From contig JAVVDU010000005.1 in the NCBI GenBank assembly GCA_032251515.1, positions 22,586-86,585 on the forward strand: 64,000 nt of DNA, in the 5' to 3' direction. The translations under genes were made by a program, and so were the position numbers. The notes below the pieces were generated by a model. That model made no database searches, was not told the DNA's origin, and was given only the letters and a program-made list of their open reading frames with translations. Positions 34,211-43,284 of this stretch are shown in pieces. Source of the DNA: Carthagonibacter sp032251515 (GTDB taxonomy: Bacteria; Gemmatimonadota; Gemmatimonadetes; Palauibacterales; Palauibacteraceae). Numbering within the stretch: position 1 is the first letter of the stretch; every line of letters starts with the position of its first letter.

Positions 34211-35797
34211 GTGACCGGGGGAGGGGGCGCGCGGAGCCGGCGGCACTGGCTATGGGCGCACCGGCCGTCTGCTCTGATCGTCCTTCTCGGGCTGCTGGGC
34301 GTCGCCGCGTGCGGGGACGACGGTCCGCCCACGGGTCCGGACCCGGACGCGAAGCCGGCGGGCTTCCAGATCGAGATCCGGTACGTTGAGGGGACCGACC
34401 CGACGCCGGAGCAGCGGGCGATGTTCGAGCAGGCGGCGGCCCGGTGGGAGGAGGTGATCGTGGGGGACGTGCCGGCCGTGCGGGTGCGACGGCGGGCACC
34501 GTTCACGTGCGTGAATCTCACGGCGCCAGCGCTGGACGAGGAGATCGATGACATCGTCGTGTTCGTTGAGATCGGACCGCTGGATGGGCCATGGCAGGGG
34601 ACGGGCAACGGGGGAGAACTCGCGGGGCAAGCGGGCGTCTGCGTACTGCGCGGCAGTTCCCTGCCGGTCGTGTCGGGCATCACGCTCGATGAGGAGGACC
34701 AGGCCCTGTTCTCTGTTCCGCTTGTGCTCCACGAACTCGGCCATGCGCTGGGATTCTTACCGAGTGTATGGCTGCGGCTTGGGCTATTGAAGGACCCGTC
34801 GGACCCGGGGTACGGACGACCGGGTCCGCTGCAAGCGGTGGCGGACGCGACGGTGAGCGAGTGGGAGGCGGCCGGGCGGTTCGGGCTGCCGGGCGGGGCG
34901 ATGCTGTCCGAGCACCTGGTGGTGGGCGAGGGGCTCGGGACCTGGACGGACGGCCCCGGCGACGACGAGCTCGTGAGCCTGATCCGGTTCGACGTCGAAG
35001 GGGTGCTGGCTGCGCCACCGCTGAATGCGACGCTCGAGCTTACCCCAGTGACGGCGCAGGGGGATGGGGGTGAAATCGTGTCCCCCCATGGTGCGGCGGG
35101 GGCATGGAGTGAAGAAACAGTGTCCTGGAACACGATGCCGACTATCGGAACTCAGTCAGGAAGCGCTCTTCCCGCAACTTGTGCTCCCACGTGTGACCTG
35201 GACGTAACGCGTCCGGTCGTCGACTGGGTGCTCGGGGGACCGAATCACGGCATCATCGTCAGGCCGGTATTCACCGACCAGTTCGACGCCAACGTGGCCT
35301 TCCACACGCGGCACGCGGCCGACCCGGCGGTGCGGCCGCGGCTGCGGATCTCGCCGGACACGCACTTCGCCGGTCCCGCCGCCCGGGCAGCGTTCGAGGC
35401 GCTGGGCGGGACGGCCTACGACAGTGCCAAGGTGCCGGTCCAGGACGGGCTGCCGGTGCGTCCCGGTACGGTGGACGCCCACTGGCGGGCCTCCGTGATG
35501 CCCAGTGAGCTCATGGCGCAGCTCGGCCACATCCTGAGCGCCGTGACGATCGGGGCGATGGCGGATCTCGGCTACGAGGTGGATTTCGCTGCGGCGGATC
35601 CATGGTCGCTGCGGGTGAGTGACGTCCGTGTGCAGCCGGAGCTTGCCCTGCCACCCGTCGATGGGGTGGGAGGCGGCCCGCTGTACCGGGTGACACCGAC
35701 CGGTCACCTCCAAGTGATCCGGCCCGCGGCAACCGGGGCGACCCTTCAGAACATCTTCGACGCACGTATCGAATCCCCGACAAGGAGGCTCCGATGA
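34211..35797 (+). CDS. Leishmanolysin-like (M8) metalloprotease lipoprotein with inserted DNRLRE domain
   Basis: A 528-aa lipoprotein (LIVLLGLLGVAAC) with GTG start at 34211. Zinc protease motif HELGHALGF: His174, Glu175, His178. The third ligand and Met-turn are far away: DAHWRASVM with His424 and SELM with Met435. Between them (about 211-380) sits a complete DNRLRE-type domain: ADATVSE, LIRFDV, GAWSEETVSWNTMP, LDVTRPVVDWVLGG, NHGIIVRP, RPRLRIS. Canonical bacterial M8 proteins have a few tens of residues there. Predicted secreted endopeptidase anchored by lipid; the tether is CGDDGPPTGPDPD. Its stop overlaps the next start as ATGA. Confidence 0.85.
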   Translation: MTGGGGARSRRHWLWAHRPSALIVLLGLLGVAACGDDGPPTGPDPDAKPAGFQIEIRYVEGTDPTPEQRAMFEQAAARWEEVIVGDVPAVRVRRRAPFTCVNLTAPALDEEIDDIVVFVEIGPLDGPWQGTGNGGELAGQAGVCVLRGSSLPVVSGITLDEEDQALFSVPLVLHELGHALGFLPSVWLRLGLLKDPSDPGYGRPGPLQAVADATVSEWEAAGRFGLPGGAMLSEHLVVGEGLGTWTDGPGDDELVSLIRFDVEGVLAAPPLNATLELTPVTAQGDGGEIVSPHGAAGAWSEETVSWNTMPTIGTQSGSALPATCAPTCDLDVTRPVVDWVLGGPNHGIIVRPVFTDQFDANVAFHTRHAADPAVRPRLRISPDTHFAGPAARAAFEALGGTAYDSAKVPVQDGLPVRPGTVDAHWRASVMPSELMAQLGHILSAVTIGAMADLGYEVDFAAADPWSLRVSDVRVQPELALPPVDGVGGGPLYRVTPTGHLQVIRPAATGATLQNIFDARIESPTRRLR

Positions 35798-36243
35798 TCG
35801 CATCCCGCTGGAACGCGCTGCGGACAGCACTGCTGGTCCTCGCCGTCCTCGTCGTGCCGGCCTGCGACGACGACGATCCGACCGAACCCGTGAGCCTCAC
35901 GACGGCAGACCTCGTGGGCAGCTACGCGGCGACGGTGTTCACGGTCACCGAGGATGGATCGGTGGCCGATGTGCTGACGGTGGGCGGCTCCCTCGAGATC
36001 GACCTCGCTGCCGACAACACGACCTCGGGCTCCCTCGTCATTCCGGCCTCCCTCTCAGAGAGCGGCACCGAGGAGATACTGAGCCTGGCGGGTACCTGGT
36101 CGCTGAGCGGGAGCACGGTGACGTTCGTCCAGGGGGCCGACACGTTCATTCGCGACTCGGACTGGGCCGCGTCCCCCGGCCGCCTGGAGGCGGAGGAGGA
36201 TTTCGGGGGCATCCTGATCCGGGTCGTGCTCGAACGTATCTGA
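35794..36243 (+). CDS. Small lipoprotein, lipocalin-like (CDDDDPTEP tether)
   Basis: A 149-aa lipoprotein (LLVLAVLVVPAC) whose mature N-terminus is C-D-D-D-D-P-T-E-P. The body is a compact beta protein (LVGSYAATVFTV, GGSLEIDLAADNTTSGSLV, LAGTWSLSGSTVTFVQG, GGILIRVVLERI) that looks like a small lipocalin/META-type barrel; that is by eye. It starts in an ATGA overlap with the protease gene and has an AAGGAGG site inside the protease coding sequence, so it is translationally coupled and may act with the protease, for example as an inhibitor or chaperone (inference). Confidence 0.7.
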   Translation: MIASRWNALRTALLVLAVLVVPACDDDDPTEPVSLTTADLVGSYAATVFTVTEDGSVADVLTVGGSLEIDLAADNTTSGSLVIPASLSESGTEEILSLAGTWSLSGSTVTFVQGADTFIRDSDWAASPGRLEAEEDFGGILIRVVLERI

Positions 36244-36307
36244 GCACGACGCCGGCCTTTCGAAAGGAGTGACATCGAACTGACCGGCGCCCCCTGCTGC
36301 TCCCTCT

Positions 36308-36335
36308 CCCGGCCCGGCTCTCGAGTCGTGCCGGG
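36308..36335. terminator. Possible bidirectional terminator
   Basis: CCCGGC (36308-36313) pairs with GCCGGG (36330-36335) around a 16-base loop in the convergent gap between the lipoprotein and polA genes; the surrounding GGCCC-rich sequence extends it imperfectly. Weak. Confidence 0.35.
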
Positions 36336-36359
36336 GAGGGGCCCGGGGAGCGTAGTGCC

Positions 36360-39170
36360 TCAACCCCCCTTGCTGGCGTACCAGGAGTCGCCCGTCCCGA
36401 CGTCCACGCGCAGGGGGATCGACAGCTCCACGGCCCCCTCCATCTCCTCCCTCACGATCCCGACCAGGTCCTCCGCCGCCCCCGCGGGCACCTCGAACAG
36501 CAGCTCGTCGTGGACCTGGAGGAGCATGCGGCCGGGTCCCTCGCCCAGCCGCTCGTGCAGGCGGATCATGGCGAGCTTGATGATGTCGGCGGCGGTGCCC
36601 TGGATGGGGGAGTTCGTGGCGGTCCGCTCGCCGAACCCGCGCACGCCCGGGTTGCGGGAGCGGATCTCGGGGATGTAGCGGCGGCGGCCCAGCAGCGTCT
36701 CGACGTAGCCCTTCTCGCGCGCCGTCTCCTTCATCGTCTCCAGGTAGTCGCGCACGCCGGCGAAGCGCTCGAAGTAGCCGCGGATGAACTCCTCGGCCGC
36801 GGTCCGGGGAATGCCGAGCTGGCGGGCGAGCGACACGGCTCCCTGCCCGTAGATCGTGCCGAAGTTGATCGTCTTGGCGCGGTCCCGCATCGCCGGCGTG
36901 ACGTCGCCGGGCGCCACGCCGAAGATCCGCGCGGCCGTCTCGCGGTGGATGTCGCCGCCGGTCCGGAACGCCTCTACGAACGCCCGGTCCCCGGAGAGAT
37001 GCGCCAGGACGCGCAGCTCGATCTGCGAATAGTCGGCCGACACGAACACGTGGCCGGCCTCGGGCACGAAACCCTTGCGGATCTCGCGGCCGAGCGGCGA
37101 GCGGATGGGGATGTTCTGGAGGTTCGGATCGGAGGAGGAGAGCCGGCCCGTCGCCGCCACCGTCTGGTTGAAGCTCGTGTGGATCCGGCCCGTCTCCGGG
37201 TTCACCATCGCCGGGAGCTTGCGCACGTAGGTGGAGTCCAGCTTGTCCAGCTCCCGGTGCTCGAGGATGAGCCGGGGCACCTGGTGGCCCTGCTCCGCGA
37301 GCTCCGACAGCACGGACTCGTCCGTGGAGGGGCCGGTCTTCGTCTTCCGCACCACCGGCAGCTCCAGGCGGTCGAACAGCAGCTCGCGGAGCTGGGGCAC
37401 CGAGCGCAGGTTCACCTCCGAGCCCGCCAGCTTGTGGATCTCTTCCTCGACGAGCTGCAGCTCGCCGGCCAGCTTCTCTCCCAGCCGGGCGAAGAAGTGC
37501 CGGTCGATCCGCACGCCCCGCATCTCCATCGCCGCCAGCACCGGCACGAGCGGCATCTCGACGCGGTGCAGCAGGTCGAGCATCGCGTGCGCCTCGAGTT
37601 CGTCCTTCAGGATCCCGAACAGGCGGAGCGTGACGTCGGCGTCCTCCGCCGCGTACTCCGTGGCCCGGTCGAGGGGGACTTCGGAGAACGGGATCTGCGC
37701 GCGGCCGCTCCCGCACACGTCCGCGTAGGAGATCAGCTTCCGCTTCAGGCGCTCGAGGCCCAGCACGTCGAGCCCGTGCGTGCGCTTGCCGGGATCGAGG
37801 CAGTACGAGGCGAGCGACGTGTCGAAGGCGACGCCGCCGAGCGGCGCGCCCGCCCGCTCGAGCACGATCATGTCGTACTTGATGTTGTGGCCGACCTTGG
37901 GCACGGATGGGTCGGCCAGCAGGGCCCGGAGCCCGGCCAGCGGCTCCGAGCCGAGGGGTGGGAGGTTCGGCACCTCCGAGACGTCGAAGGCGAAGCTCGG
38001 GTTCCCTTCCGCGTCCGGCACGGCGGACGGGGGACGGTGGCCGAACGGGAGGTACCAGGCCCGTCCGGGCGCGGCGGCGAGGGAGATCCCGACCAGGCGG
38101 GCGCGCAGCGGATCGAGGGAGGTCGTCTCGGTGTCGACGGCGAGCATCTCCGCGCGCCGCAGCTCGGCCAGGACCGCCGGCAGGTCGGCGGGGTCGGTGA
38201 TGGCCGCGTAGTCGTCCTCTCCCGGAGCGGGGCCCGGCACCTCGCTCCGCTCGTCCGCCGCGGGCGCGTCCGGCGCGAACTCCCGGGCCAGCGTGTGGAA
38301 CTCGAGCGCCAGGAACAGCTCGCGCAGCCGGGCGCGGTCGGGCTCCTCCCGCTTCAGGGCCTCCAGATCCAACTCGACCGGCGCGTCCTTGCGGATCGTC
38401 ACGAGCCGCTTGGAGAGCCGGGCGGCCTCGGCGTGCGCGAGCAGGGCGTTGCGGACCCGCGTGCCGTCGATCTCCTCCGCGTGCTCGAGCAGGACCTCGA
38501 GCGAGCCGTACCGGGCCAAAAGGTCCGGCGCCGTCTTCGGCCCGATCCCCCGTACCCCGGGCACGTTGTCCGACGAGTCGCCGATCAGCGCCAGGTAGTC
38601 CACGACATGGGCAGGCGGCACGCCGAGCCGCTCGGAGGCGTTCTCCGGCCCCACCTCGGACTCCTCCACGGCGCCCGCCCCGCCCCGGCCCGGGTTCAGC
38701 AGGTGCACGTCGTCGTCGATGAGCTGGTAGAAGTCCTTGTCGCCGGACACGATCACGGTCCGCAGGCCGTGCTCCGAGGCCCGGGCGGCGAGCGTACCGA
38801 TCACGTCGTCGGCCTCCCAGCCCTCCACCTCGATCACAGGAACCCGGAAGCCCTCCACGACCTCGCGGCAGCGCGGGAAGGATGCCGCCAGCTCGTCGGG
38901 CATCTTCTCGCGCGTCGCCTTGTAGTCCTCGAACAGCTCCGTCCGGTAGCTGTCGCCGGCGTCGAATACGACGCCGACGTAGTCCGGGCGCCGCTCCTCG
39001 AGGATGCGGACCAGGAAGCGGGCCAGGCCGAACGGCGCGGAAGTGTTCTCCCCCTTCGACGTGGTCAGCGGGCGGCTGATCATCGCGAAGAAGGCCCGGT
39101 AGACGAGCGCGTGGCCGTCCAGCAGGAACAGGGTGGGCCGGGCGTCCGGGGACGCTGTCGCGGCGGCCAC
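36360..39170 (-). CDS. polA: DNA polymerase I with active proofreading domain
   Basis: PolA (936 aa): 5'-3' exonuclease/FEN domain (LFLLDGHALVYRAFFA, SGDKDFYQL, GIGPKTA), 3'-5' exonuclease with its carboxylates intact (VDTETTSLD with Asp346 and Glu348; GHNIKYD; YAAEDAD), and the Klenow polymerase with motif A DYSQIELRVLAH, motif B RDRAKTINFGTIYGQG and motif C VHDELL (886-891). Fills gaps in replication and excision repair. GTG 39170 gives the family-like N-terminus; the frame upstream to 39236 is the shadow of the preceding gene, whose stop lies one base away. Last gene of the GWxTD-transglycosylase-polA operon. Confidence 0.97.
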   Translation of the reverse strand: MAAATASPDARPTLFLLDGHALVYRAFFAMISRPLTTSKGENTSAPFGLARFLVRILEERRPDYVGVVFDAGDSYRTELFEDYKATREKMPDELAASFPRCREVVEGFRVPVIEVEGWEADDVIGTLAARASEHGLRTVIVSGDKDFYQLIDDDVHLLNPGRGGAGAVEESEVGPENASERLGVPPAHVVDYLALIGDSSDNVPGVRGIGPKTAPDLLARYGSLEVLLEHAEEIDGTRVRNALLAHAEAARLSKRLVTIRKDAPVELDLEALKREEPDRARLRELFLALEFHTLAREFAPDAPAADERSEVPGPAPGEDDYAAITDPADLPAVLAELRRAEMLAVDTETTSLDPLRARLVGISLAAAPGRAWYLPFGHRPPSAVPDAEGNPSFAFDVSEVPNLPPLGSEPLAGLRALLADPSVPKVGHNIKYDMIVLERAGAPLGGVAFDTSLASYCLDPGKRTHGLDVLGLERLKRKLISYADVCGSGRAQIPFSEVPLDRATEYAAEDADVTLRLFGILKDELEAHAMLDLLHRVEMPLVPVLAAMEMRGVRIDRHFFARLGEKLAGELQLVEEEIHKLAGSEVNLRSVPQLRELLFDRLELPVVRKTKTGPSTDESVLSELAEQGHQVPRLILEHRELDKLDSTYVRKLPAMVNPETGRIHTSFNQTVAATGRLSSSDPNLQNIPIRSPLGREIRKGFVPEAGHVFVSADYSQIELRVLAHLSGDRAFVEAFRTGGDIHRETAARIFGVAPGDVTPAMRDRAKTINFGTIYGQGAVSLARQLGIPRTAAEEFIRGYFERFAGVRDYLETMKETAREKGYVETLLGRRRYIPEIRSRNPGVRGFGERTATNSPIQGTAADIIKLAMIRLHERLGEGPGRMLLQVHDELLFEVPAGAAEDLVGIVREEMEGAVELSIPLRVDVGTGDSWYASKGG

Positions 39171-39171
39171 G

Positions 39172-41598
39172 TCAGGGCCCCGCAGCGGGGACTGCGTCCG
39201 CGGGGTCCGCCGAGGCCTTCGCGGGCGCGGCGCCAAGCCCCCACAGCCGGCGGTAGATGTGCCGGTACGCCTGGATCGTCTTCACGTACACGCGCGTCTC
39301 CGAGAAGGGGATCCGCTCGACGAGGAGCTCCGCGTCGGCGGAGAACTCCGGGAAGCTGCGCCACCGGGCCCAGCGGTGCGGTCCGGCGTTGTAGGAGATG
39401 AGCGCGGCCGGGAGCGCGCCGCCGTTCCGGTCCAGCAGGTCGCGCAGGTAGAGCGTGCCGAGCTCGAGGTTCAGCTCCGCGACGCGGAGCCGGTCCGCGG
39501 AGAAGTCGCTCACCCCGGCGCGCCGGGCCAGCTCGGCGCCCGTGCGCGGCAGGATCTGCATCAGCCCGATCGCCTCGGCGGGCGACGTCACCTCGCGGTC
39601 GAACTGGGACTCGCGCCGTACCAGGGCCGCCACGAGGGCCGGGTCGAGGCGGCGGCGGACCGCGACCTCGCGCAGCGGCTCGCCGTACACGAGGGGGTAG
39701 ACGCCGCGCAGCAGGTCGTCCGTCCAGGCGCCCCCGCCCTGCCGCCGCACCGCGTCGGCGAGGGCCGTCCCCTGCCAGCTCCAGCCCCGCTCGTTCAGGA
39801 GGAGGGCCAGCGCCAGCCGGGCGGGCGCCGACTCCCCGGTCCGCTCGCGGGTCGAGAGCTCGCGCACCGCGCGCGCCCGCCAGCCGAGGACGCGAAGCAG
39901 GTCGAGCCGCTCCACGAGCGCCAGGTCGGTCGGACGGGGCGGCGGCGCGGGCGAGGCGGCGCGCCGCGGGACGTGGTCCCACGGATCGATCCCCAGGGCC
40001 CGGGCCGCGAGCAGCGCGTAGTACCCGAGCGGGTCGTAGTCGACGGCGGCGCGCCAGGCCGTCCGGGCCGCGACGCTGTCGCCCGCCGCGGCGCGGGCGC
40101 GCCCCGTCCAGTAGAGCGCCGCGTGATGCCAGTTCCCGCCCGGCCAGCGCCGCGGGACCAGCGCGAAGCGCCGCACGGCGTCGACCGGCCTCTCCTCCAG
40201 CATCGCCAGCATCCCGAGCCGGAACGCGGCCGTGGAGGCGTAGCTGGAGGACGGGTGCAGGTCCAGGGTCCGCTGGTAGGCCGCGGCGGCGCCCGCGAGG
40301 TCGCCCCGGTCGTGCAGGATGTCGGCGACGAGGAACGCCGCGTACGGGCCGTCGGCGGCGGCCGCCAGCTCGGCGACCCGGCGCCACAGCGCGAGCGCCT
40401 CCTCGGTGCGCCCCTGCCGGTACCAGGATCGCCCGGCCAGGAACAGCGCCGCCGCCCGGCGGCGCTGGGCCCCGGGGGGCTCGGAAACGGATGGGGCCGC
40501 GGAGGCACCGGAGGCCGCGGGGTCCGCGGCGGCATCCGCCCCGGCGGGCGCGTCGAGCCACGGGGCGAGCGCGGTCCGCGTCTCGGCGTAGCGCCGGCGG
40601 GCGAACCAGGTCTCCGCGAGCTCCAAACGGATCGCCGGCCGCTCGGCCTCGGGCGCCTCCGCGAGCACCCGCTCCAGCAGCTCCACGGCCCGGCGAGCGC
40701 GGCCGGCGGCGAGGTCGGTGGCGGCCACGAGACGCAGCGACGCGAGGGTCGTGTCGAGGGCGAAAAGCGTCTCTCCGGCCGCCGCATCCGCCCGTCCCGT
40801 CTCGAGGGCACGGCGGGCCGCCCGCGCCGCGGCGACGGTGTCGCCCCGCGCCAGCAGCACGGGGATCGTCCACTCCCCCGCGAGGGTGGCGGCCGTCCCG
40901 GCGCCCAGCGAATCGACGGTGGCCAGCGCCCGCGCCGTGTCCCCCGCCCGGAAGGCGGCGCGCGCCACCTCGAGGCGCACGGAGTCCCGCGACAGGGCCC
41001 GGTCGGCGAGCGCGGCCGCCGCCACGCGCGCCGCGGAATCGGCGAGCGCGGTGCGGCCGAGGGCCTGCAGGGCGGACAGGCGGAGCCAGCCCCCGATCTC
41101 CGGACGGGCCCGGGCCGCCTCCAGCCACGCCCCGGCCGCCTCGGCGTCGCGACCCAGGCGCTCCAGGGCGCGTGCGCGGCCGGCCAGGGTCGCGAGGGCG
41201 GCGTCGGGCGAGTCCGCCGCGTCGTCCAGGCGCGCGAGGGCGCCCTCAGCGTCGCCGAGCTCGAGCCGCGCGAGCCCCCGCAGCCGGCCCGCCTCGGCAG
41301 CCGACGCCTCGCCGCTCCACGCGCGCTCGGCCAGCAGGCGGTCCACGGTCCGCCAGGCCCGCGCCGCCGTCCAGGCCCGCGCCGCCGCCAGTACCAGTCC
41401 CTCGTCGGCATCCCGGCCCGCCGCGGCGAGAGCGGGAGCCAGGAGACGGGCCGCCCTCAGCGGCCGGTCCGCCGCGACGAGGGAATCGGCCCGGAGGGCG
41501 AGACGGTCGGGCTCGGACGTCTGCGGGACCGCCGGGCCCGGCGTCCCGAGGAACAGCATGGCGGCCGCCAGGCGGGCCGCGACGCGGTGCACCCTCAT
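39172..41598 (-). CDS. Lytic transglycosylase with long TPR-like N-terminus
   Basis: An 808-aa exported protein (signal VAARLAAAMLFLGTPGPAVPQ). About 550 residues are Ala-rich helical repeats in TPR/alpha-superhelix style (GRARALERLGRDAEAAGAWL and similar), as in Slt70 U-shaped domains. The C-terminal SLT domain (about 640-790) has the catalytic Glu663 in RRESQFD, then SPAEAIGLMQILPRTG and ALISYNAGPHR, and ends ETRVYVKTIQAYRHIYRRLWG. Cleaves peptidoglycan glycan strands to anhydromuropeptides in the periplasm. ATG 41598 is in an ATGA overlap with the upstream GWxTD gene. Confidence 0.93.
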   Translation of the reverse strand: MRVHRVAARLAAAMLFLGTPGPAVPQTSEPDRLALRADSLVAADRPLRAARLLAPALAAAGRDADEGLVLAAARAWTAARAWRTVDRLLAERAWSGEASAAEAGRLRGLARLELGDAEGALARLDDAADSPDAALATLAGRARALERLGRDAEAAGAWLEAARARPEIGGWLRLSALQALGRTALADSAARVAAAALADRALSRDSVRLEVARAAFRAGDTARALATVDSLGAGTAATLAGEWTIPVLLARGDTVAAARAARRALETGRADAAAGETLFALDTTLASLRLVAATDLAAGRARRAVELLERVLAEAPEAERPAIRLELAETWFARRRYAETRTALAPWLDAPAGADAAADPAASGASAAPSVSEPPGAQRRRAAALFLAGRSWYRQGRTEEALALWRRVAELAAAADGPYAAFLVADILHDRGDLAGAAAAYQRTLDLHPSSSYASTAAFRLGMLAMLEERPVDAVRRFALVPRRWPGGNWHHAALYWTGRARAAAGDSVAARTAWRAAVDYDPLGYYALLAARALGIDPWDHVPRRAASPAPPPRPTDLALVERLDLLRVLGWRARAVRELSTRERTGESAPARLALALLLNERGWSWQGTALADAVRRQGGGAWTDDLLRGVYPLVYGEPLREVAVRRRLDPALVAALVRRESQFDREVTSPAEAIGLMQILPRTGAELARRAGVSDFSADRLRVAELNLELGTLYLRDLLDRNGGALPAALISYNAGPHRWARWRSFPEFSADAELLVERIPFSETRVYVKTIQAYRHIYRRLWGLGAAPAKASADPADAVPAAGP

Positions 41599-43058
41599 CC
41601 CGCCTCCGGGCCGGAACGGCGGAGCGCCTCCAGCTCCCGCAGCACGCGTCCCAGGGCGAGCCGGGAGCGGGGCGTCAGCCGGAACACCCCGAACTCCCCC
41701 GTGTCCGCGAAGCGCAGCCGGACGGGCACCGGAAGGGACTCCTCGTACACCCACTCCAGCTCCGGGCGCTGCCCGGTCTGCTGCGGCGGGTGGGGCACCT
41801 CGCGATCGGGCGGGCCGAGCTGCACGTGGACCCGTCCCCGGTCGGTCTCCCAGCCGGCGGCGCCCGGCTCGGCGTAGCGGCGGTTCGCCTCCGTCATGCG
41901 GTCGAAGTAGACCGCGAAGAACTCGTTGCGCGGCGTCGCGGGATCGGGGTCGGTCCGTTCCCACAGCCTTCCCCAGGCGGCGGCGCGCTCTTCCGGCCCC
42001 ATCTCCATCCAGTGCTCCCGCTCGTCGGCCAGCGGCGCGTACGCGAGGTAGCGGGCCACCGGCTCCGGTCCGGCGGCGGCCCACTCGTCGTCCAGCGCCA
42101 CGAGCAGCGGCGTCGCGCGGCCGCCGCTTCCGGGACGGCGGGCCCGCAGGTCATAGCGGCCCGGCGGCAGGCGGCGCAGCGGCAGGGAGACGAGCAGGGT
42201 GGCGGGCCCCGCGTTCCCCGCGGGCGGGGCCGGCGTCGCCGTGTCGGCCCAGAGGACCGCCGCGGTGCCGGACGCCTCGCGGCCCGGACCGCCCGGGTGG
42301 GACACGACCTCGAGAACCAGCGGCGCTCCGTCTCGCGATGCCGGGTCCTCGGCCAGGATCGTCAGCGGCGGCCCGGACGCGACGGCCGTGGACCGGGGCG
42401 CGGCGAGCAGCGGCGGCGACTGGGCGAACGAGACGCGCGGGGCGGCGCGGAACACGGGCTGCGGAGCGGAGGGGGCGCCGCCGGGCGGCGGCCAGGCCAC
42501 GGAATCGGTGGCCGCGACCTCGCGGCGGGAGGTCAGCTCCCGCACCACCACGCCGACGGCGAACCGTCCCGGAGGCAGGGTCGCGAAGTGCTGGAAGAAG
42601 ACGCGTTCCTCGCCGCTCGCCGTCTCCGGGAACGCGTCCACCCGCACGATCTCGCGCCGGTCCCAGTGGAGCACGGTGTCGCCGTCGGCCGCCGCGCCTG
42701 CGGCCAGGGCCGCGAGCCGGACCTGGTAGCGGGCGGCGTAGAGGGCGCCCTCGCGGGAGAAGCGCAGCGCGGAGGGAGGCAGGGACGCCGCGAATCCCAG
42801 CCACGCAGAGTCGCCGGGGCCCGTGAGGACCAGGAGGCGGCCCACGACGGGAAACTCCGCGGTCCCCACGAGGGCGAAGCCACCGGCCCGGTATTGCGCG
42901 AGCGCGTCGGCCACGTGAGCGCGGACGGGAGAGGTACGGGCGTCCGCGGGCCCGGCCGCCGAGGCACACCCGGCCGCCGCGGCGGCGAGACTCGCGGCCG
43001 CGGCAAGCGCTGCCGCCGACCGTCCCGGTCTAAGTCCCCATCCCGTCCATCTCGCCAT
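41595..43058 (-). CDS. GWxTD-domain lipoprotein
   Basis: A 487-aa lipoprotein (ASLAAAAAGC, Cys31). The defining element is GWETD at 402-406 in AAGWETDRGRVHVQLGPPD, with upstream RNEFFAVYFDRMTEANRRYAEPG, the GWxTD domain known mainly from Acidobacteria, Gemmatimonadota and relatives; its function is unknown. The preceding 300 residues are a beta-rich region (VALDDEWAAAG, PGRYDLRARR). First gene of an operon with the transglycosylase and polA. Start ATG 43058. Confidence 0.85.
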   Translation of the reverse strand: MARWTGWGLRPGRSAAALAAAASLAAAAAGCASAAGPADARTSPVRAHVADALAQYRAGGFALVGTAEFPVVGRLLVLTGPGDSAWLGFAASLPPSALRFSREGALYAARYQVRLAALAAGAAADGDTVLHWDRREIVRVDAFPETASGEERVFFQHFATLPPGRFAVGVVVRELTSRREVAATDSVAWPPPGGAPSAPQPVFRAAPRVSFAQSPPLLAAPRSTAVASGPPLTILAEDPASRDGAPLVLEVVSHPGGPGREASGTAAVLWADTATPAPPAGNAGPATLLVSLPLRRLPPGRYDLRARRPGSGGRATPLLVALDDEWAAAGPEPVARYLAYAPLADEREHWMEMGPEERAAAWGRLWERTDPDPATPRNEFFAVYFDRMTEANRRYAEPGAAGWETDRGRVHVQLGPPDREVPHPPQQTGQRPELEWVYEESLPVPVRLRFADTGEFGVFRLTPRSRLALGRVLRELEALRRSGPEAG

Positions 43059-43201
43059 CCGCGTCTCTTCCCCCCGGGTCCCCCTGCGTCGCGCCCGCCG
43101 GGAGCGAAACTGCGGGCGAGCGGCGATCCGCCGCCAGCGCCGGCGGCGGGTCCGGCGGCGGCGCCGCCGCCGGTGCCGCCGGAGCCGGGGGCCGGATGCG
43201 C

Positions 43202-43227
43202 CGCGGGGCGCCCGGAGGCGCCCCGCG
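43202..43227 (-). terminator. Hairpin terminator after the TonB-dependent receptor
   Basis: CGCGGGGCGCC and GGCGCCCCGCG form a perfect 11-bp stem with loop CGGA, 58 bases past the receptor's stop. The remaining gap to the GWxTD gene is a run of GGC/GCC repeats with self-complementarity. Confidence 0.55.
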
Positions 43228-43284
43228 AGGTCCCGCCCGTCTCCTCCCCCCGCCGCACCACGGCACGGGGGGAAAGCCCGCGAA

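Noticed and set aside
39133..41877. Long plus-strand frames opposite the transglycosylase and GWxTD genes
   Set aside because: Shadow of real minus-strand genes that have signal peptides, catalytic motifs and coupled starts; the antisense products are Arg/Pro-rich with no recognisable fold.
43130..43200. GGC/GCC-rich run as a repeat element or CRISPR-like array
   Set aside because: It is simple-sequence GC with no constant repeat unit or spacer; self-complementarity is expected from composition.
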